A DNA stretch of 64,000 nucleotides from NCBI GenBank assembly GCA_028023455.1, contig JAQFVV010012402.1:16246935-16310934 (forward strand). The letters run 5' to 3'. The notes below the pieces were generated by a model. It ran no database searches, was not told the DNA's origin, and saw only the letters and a list, made by a program, of their open reading frames with translations. This document shows, piece by piece, positions 62,233 through 64,000 of this stretch. Both the position numbers and the translations under genes were made by a program. The DNA comes from Epiperipatus broadwayi. Its lineage: Eukaryota > Onychophora > Udeonychophora > Euonychophora > Peripatidae. Numbering within the stretch: the stretch's first letter is position 1; every line of letters begins with the position of its first letter.

Positions 62233-62456
62233 TTCAATTCAATTCATTTATTTAAGTGCTAAACAACAGCATATAGCTATTTACAATTTGCACATTAAAA
62301 ATTAAAAGGGATAAACACAATGCATATAACATAATAATAAAAGGAAGTAACAACAAAAAAGTAAAAATAAATAAATATGTCTATAAATGAATAAAATAAA
62401 TTAAATTAATCAATCATGATATTTGAATTTAATAATATTACAAAATTACTTATAAA

Positions 62457-62918
62457 TTAAATTAAAATGATTAGTATTACCAAAAATCTGATTGTATAAA
62501 GAGGGTAACCTGAACAAAGAAGAAAATTTAAGAACATTGGAACAAAAGTTTGAATGTAGCAGACAAAAGTAGACTGATTATCATGCTCATAAGACCTAAT
62601 TGTAATAGTTGAAATTATATCAGATAAAATAATTTGCTGATTAATGATTTTATAAAGATATTTAAGATCTTTATATTTCCATCTAAAAGAAAGATGAAGA
62701 ACAACTTTATTTTCCAGAGAAACATAGTTGAAGAACTTGTTAGACACTGATTTCAATAAATTACATCCTTGTTTAGAATTAGGATTCCAAATCATTGAAC
62801 AATATTCAATGATGGGAAAAAACAGTGACAAAAATAATTTCAACTTTGTCTCATACCTGAAATGATAACCAGGCCTAATAGTGGAACCCATGATTTTAAA
62901 AGTTTTGCCAATGATCAT
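62457..62918 (-). pseudogene. LINE RT C-terminal piece (153 codons open)
   Basis: Contains R-P-G-Y-H-F-R-Y-E-T-K-L-K-L-F-L-S-L and FFPIIEYCSMIWNP, the 'Y/F-x-x-x-I-E-Y-x-S-x-x-W-x-P' block of CR1/Jockey/RTE-type polymerases, followed by K-S-V-S-N-K-F-F-N-Y. Confidence 0.7.
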
Positions 62919-63446
62919 TTCTAAAGGAGGAAGAAAAGGTCTATTAATAGAAAATAAAATTCCCAGATCTTTTTGGGATTCAACAAAATTAATTTTGTGA
63001 GAATTAATAAAATGTCAAAAAATTTAAAATTTCAGATTTCTTAGAATATGAAACAAGGGAACATTTATTAAAATTAACTGACATATTATTTAGAACACAC
63101 TAAGCACTAAAGTTATTAATATCTTTCTGAAGGAGAGTGCAGTCAATGACTGATGTGATTCTTCTAAAGATTTTACAGTCATCAGCATAGCACAAAAGAT
63201 AAGAATATTTCAGGCAATCCTTGAGGTCATTAATATAAATGTTAAAAAGCATGGGTGCTAAAATACTACCCTGAGGAACACCTAAATTACATTCAAAATT
63301 AAATGAAATATTATTATTGAATTTGATATATGCTGTATGACTACAAAGAAAGGATTGAAACCAAAAAAAATTTTTTGGGTAAACCCATTTTATGTAATTT
63401 GTGAAGGAGAATGATGTGGTCTACTTTATCAAAGGCTTTTGATAAA

Positions 63447-63680
63447 TCAAATAATAACATCAAATCTCTGCTGATCCTCAATCACATGTGCTATATGATC
63501 ATAAATTGTTAGCAAATTACTTTCAACTGATCTATTAGAAATAAAACCATGGTTATGAAAAGGAAATGATTTTAGTAACATCTGAAATTGTTTTATTATA
63601 AACCTACCCTTCAAAAATTCAAGCAATGATATGTAAAACAGAAATAGGTCTATAATTATTAACTTAGTCATAGGAGCCAT
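63447..63680 (-). pseudogene. LINE RT N-terminal palm piece (77 codons open)
   Basis: Contains HGFISNRSVESNLLTIYDHI and ends just before motif A at a frameshift. The G-F-x-x-x-x-S-x-x-x-N-L-L block is standard in this group. Confidence 0.7.
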
Positions 63681-64000
63681 TTTTAAAAATTGTGATCATT
63701 TTGGCACATTTAAGAACATTAGGAAAAATACAAGAGGTTAAGTGATAAATTAAAAATAAAGACAAGAAGTGCTGCAATAAATTCAGCTAGACCTTTATAA
63801 ATAAAGGAAGGAATATTATCATATCTTAAACTAGAATGAGTTTTAAGTCACCTGATGGCTACAATACCATGGTCCCTAGAGATATCAATCATGCAGTGAA
63901 CATAGGTGAATTGCAAGATAATGTAATTTTTGAAGATATTAAATGTTCTGAAAAATATAAATCATCAAAATGTTTGGAAAAATCATCTGCATTTAATGTG

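Larger units (their letters stand above)
62233..64000 (-). mobile_element. CR1/Jockey-type LINE, RT and 3' end (continues off the window)
   Basis: On the minus strand, from 63680 down, RT reads FHNHGFISNRSVESNLLTIY, then D-L-S-K-A-F-D-K-V-D-H (motif A, after a one-base shift at about 63450). It continues with GVPQGSILAPMLFNIYINDL (motif B, ~63232-63291) and C-Y-A-D-D-C-K-I-F (motif C, ~63183-63200). A 153-codon C-terminal piece (62457-62918) has FFPIIEYCSMIWNPNSK. The 3' end is a (GAATT)n-like tail at 62229-62247. The catalytic residues are all present; frameshifts make it inactive. 5' part lies outside. Confidence 0.82.

Overview
This is an AT-rich (roughly 70-75% by eye) window of a metazoan nuclear genome. 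Three things point there: spliced genes with multi-kilobase introns, a dense mix of decayed LINEs, tRNA-derived SINEs and DNA transposons, and EGF/SEA extracellular modules. I cannot fix the species; an invertebrate with a large, repeat-rich genome fits best (mollusc, flatworm and cnidarian are all possible). There are no bacterial operons, CRISPR arrays or rRNA genes.

One host gene is clearly supported. It lies on the + strand and spans 21155-59342 (38 kb) in six recognisable exons: A 21155-21880, B 30372-30481, C 43586-43799, D 47853-48008, E 57060-57129, F 59296-59342. Every junction has AG/GT signals and the reading phases chain without conflict (1-1, 1-0, 0-1, 1-1, 1-2, 2-1). Together they encode about 441 residues: a Lys/Thr-rich stalk, EGF-like 1, a SEA domain built from exons B+C, EGF-like 2, and the start of EGF-like 3. 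The order EGF-SEA-EGF-EGF is that of vertebrate MUC13-type transmembrane mucins. The last exon, F (47 nt), can be read in two frames. After exon E it completes the Cys spacing of EGF 3. If D joins F directly it reads as a Gly/Ala-rich membrane-segment start. A possible signal-peptide first exon lies at 10437-10472. The 5' and 3' ends of the gene are not resolved.

The rest is mobile DNA and unrecognised AT-rich sequence. 1-2830: LINE fragments carrying a foldback element. 5030-7015: a cluster of a second foldback family. 7046-8664: a decayed hAT transposase (minus strand). 11.6-20.8 kb: RTE-type LINE pieces flanking a nearly complete minus-strand LINE with a CCHC ORF1, an APE endonuclease and an RT; this LINE is itself interrupted at 15089-15889. 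Introns of the EGF/SEA gene contain a second copy of that interrupting family (25168-26019), a tRNA-SINE with clean target duplications (32656-32756), a pogo/Tigger-like element (37359-38567) and a CR1-group LINE with PHD and SGNH-esterase ORF1 domains (38856-43375). They also contain RTE fragments, palindromic MITEs and long microsatellites. 62235-64000 is a minus-strand CR1/Jockey-type RT.

The most unusual repeat observation is that two unrelated-looking families of inverted-arm elements are each flanked by 12-14 bp target duplications, in six insertions. That is too long for ordinary MITEs and points to a reverse-transcription-linked (for example Penelope-like or LINE-assisted) mechanism.
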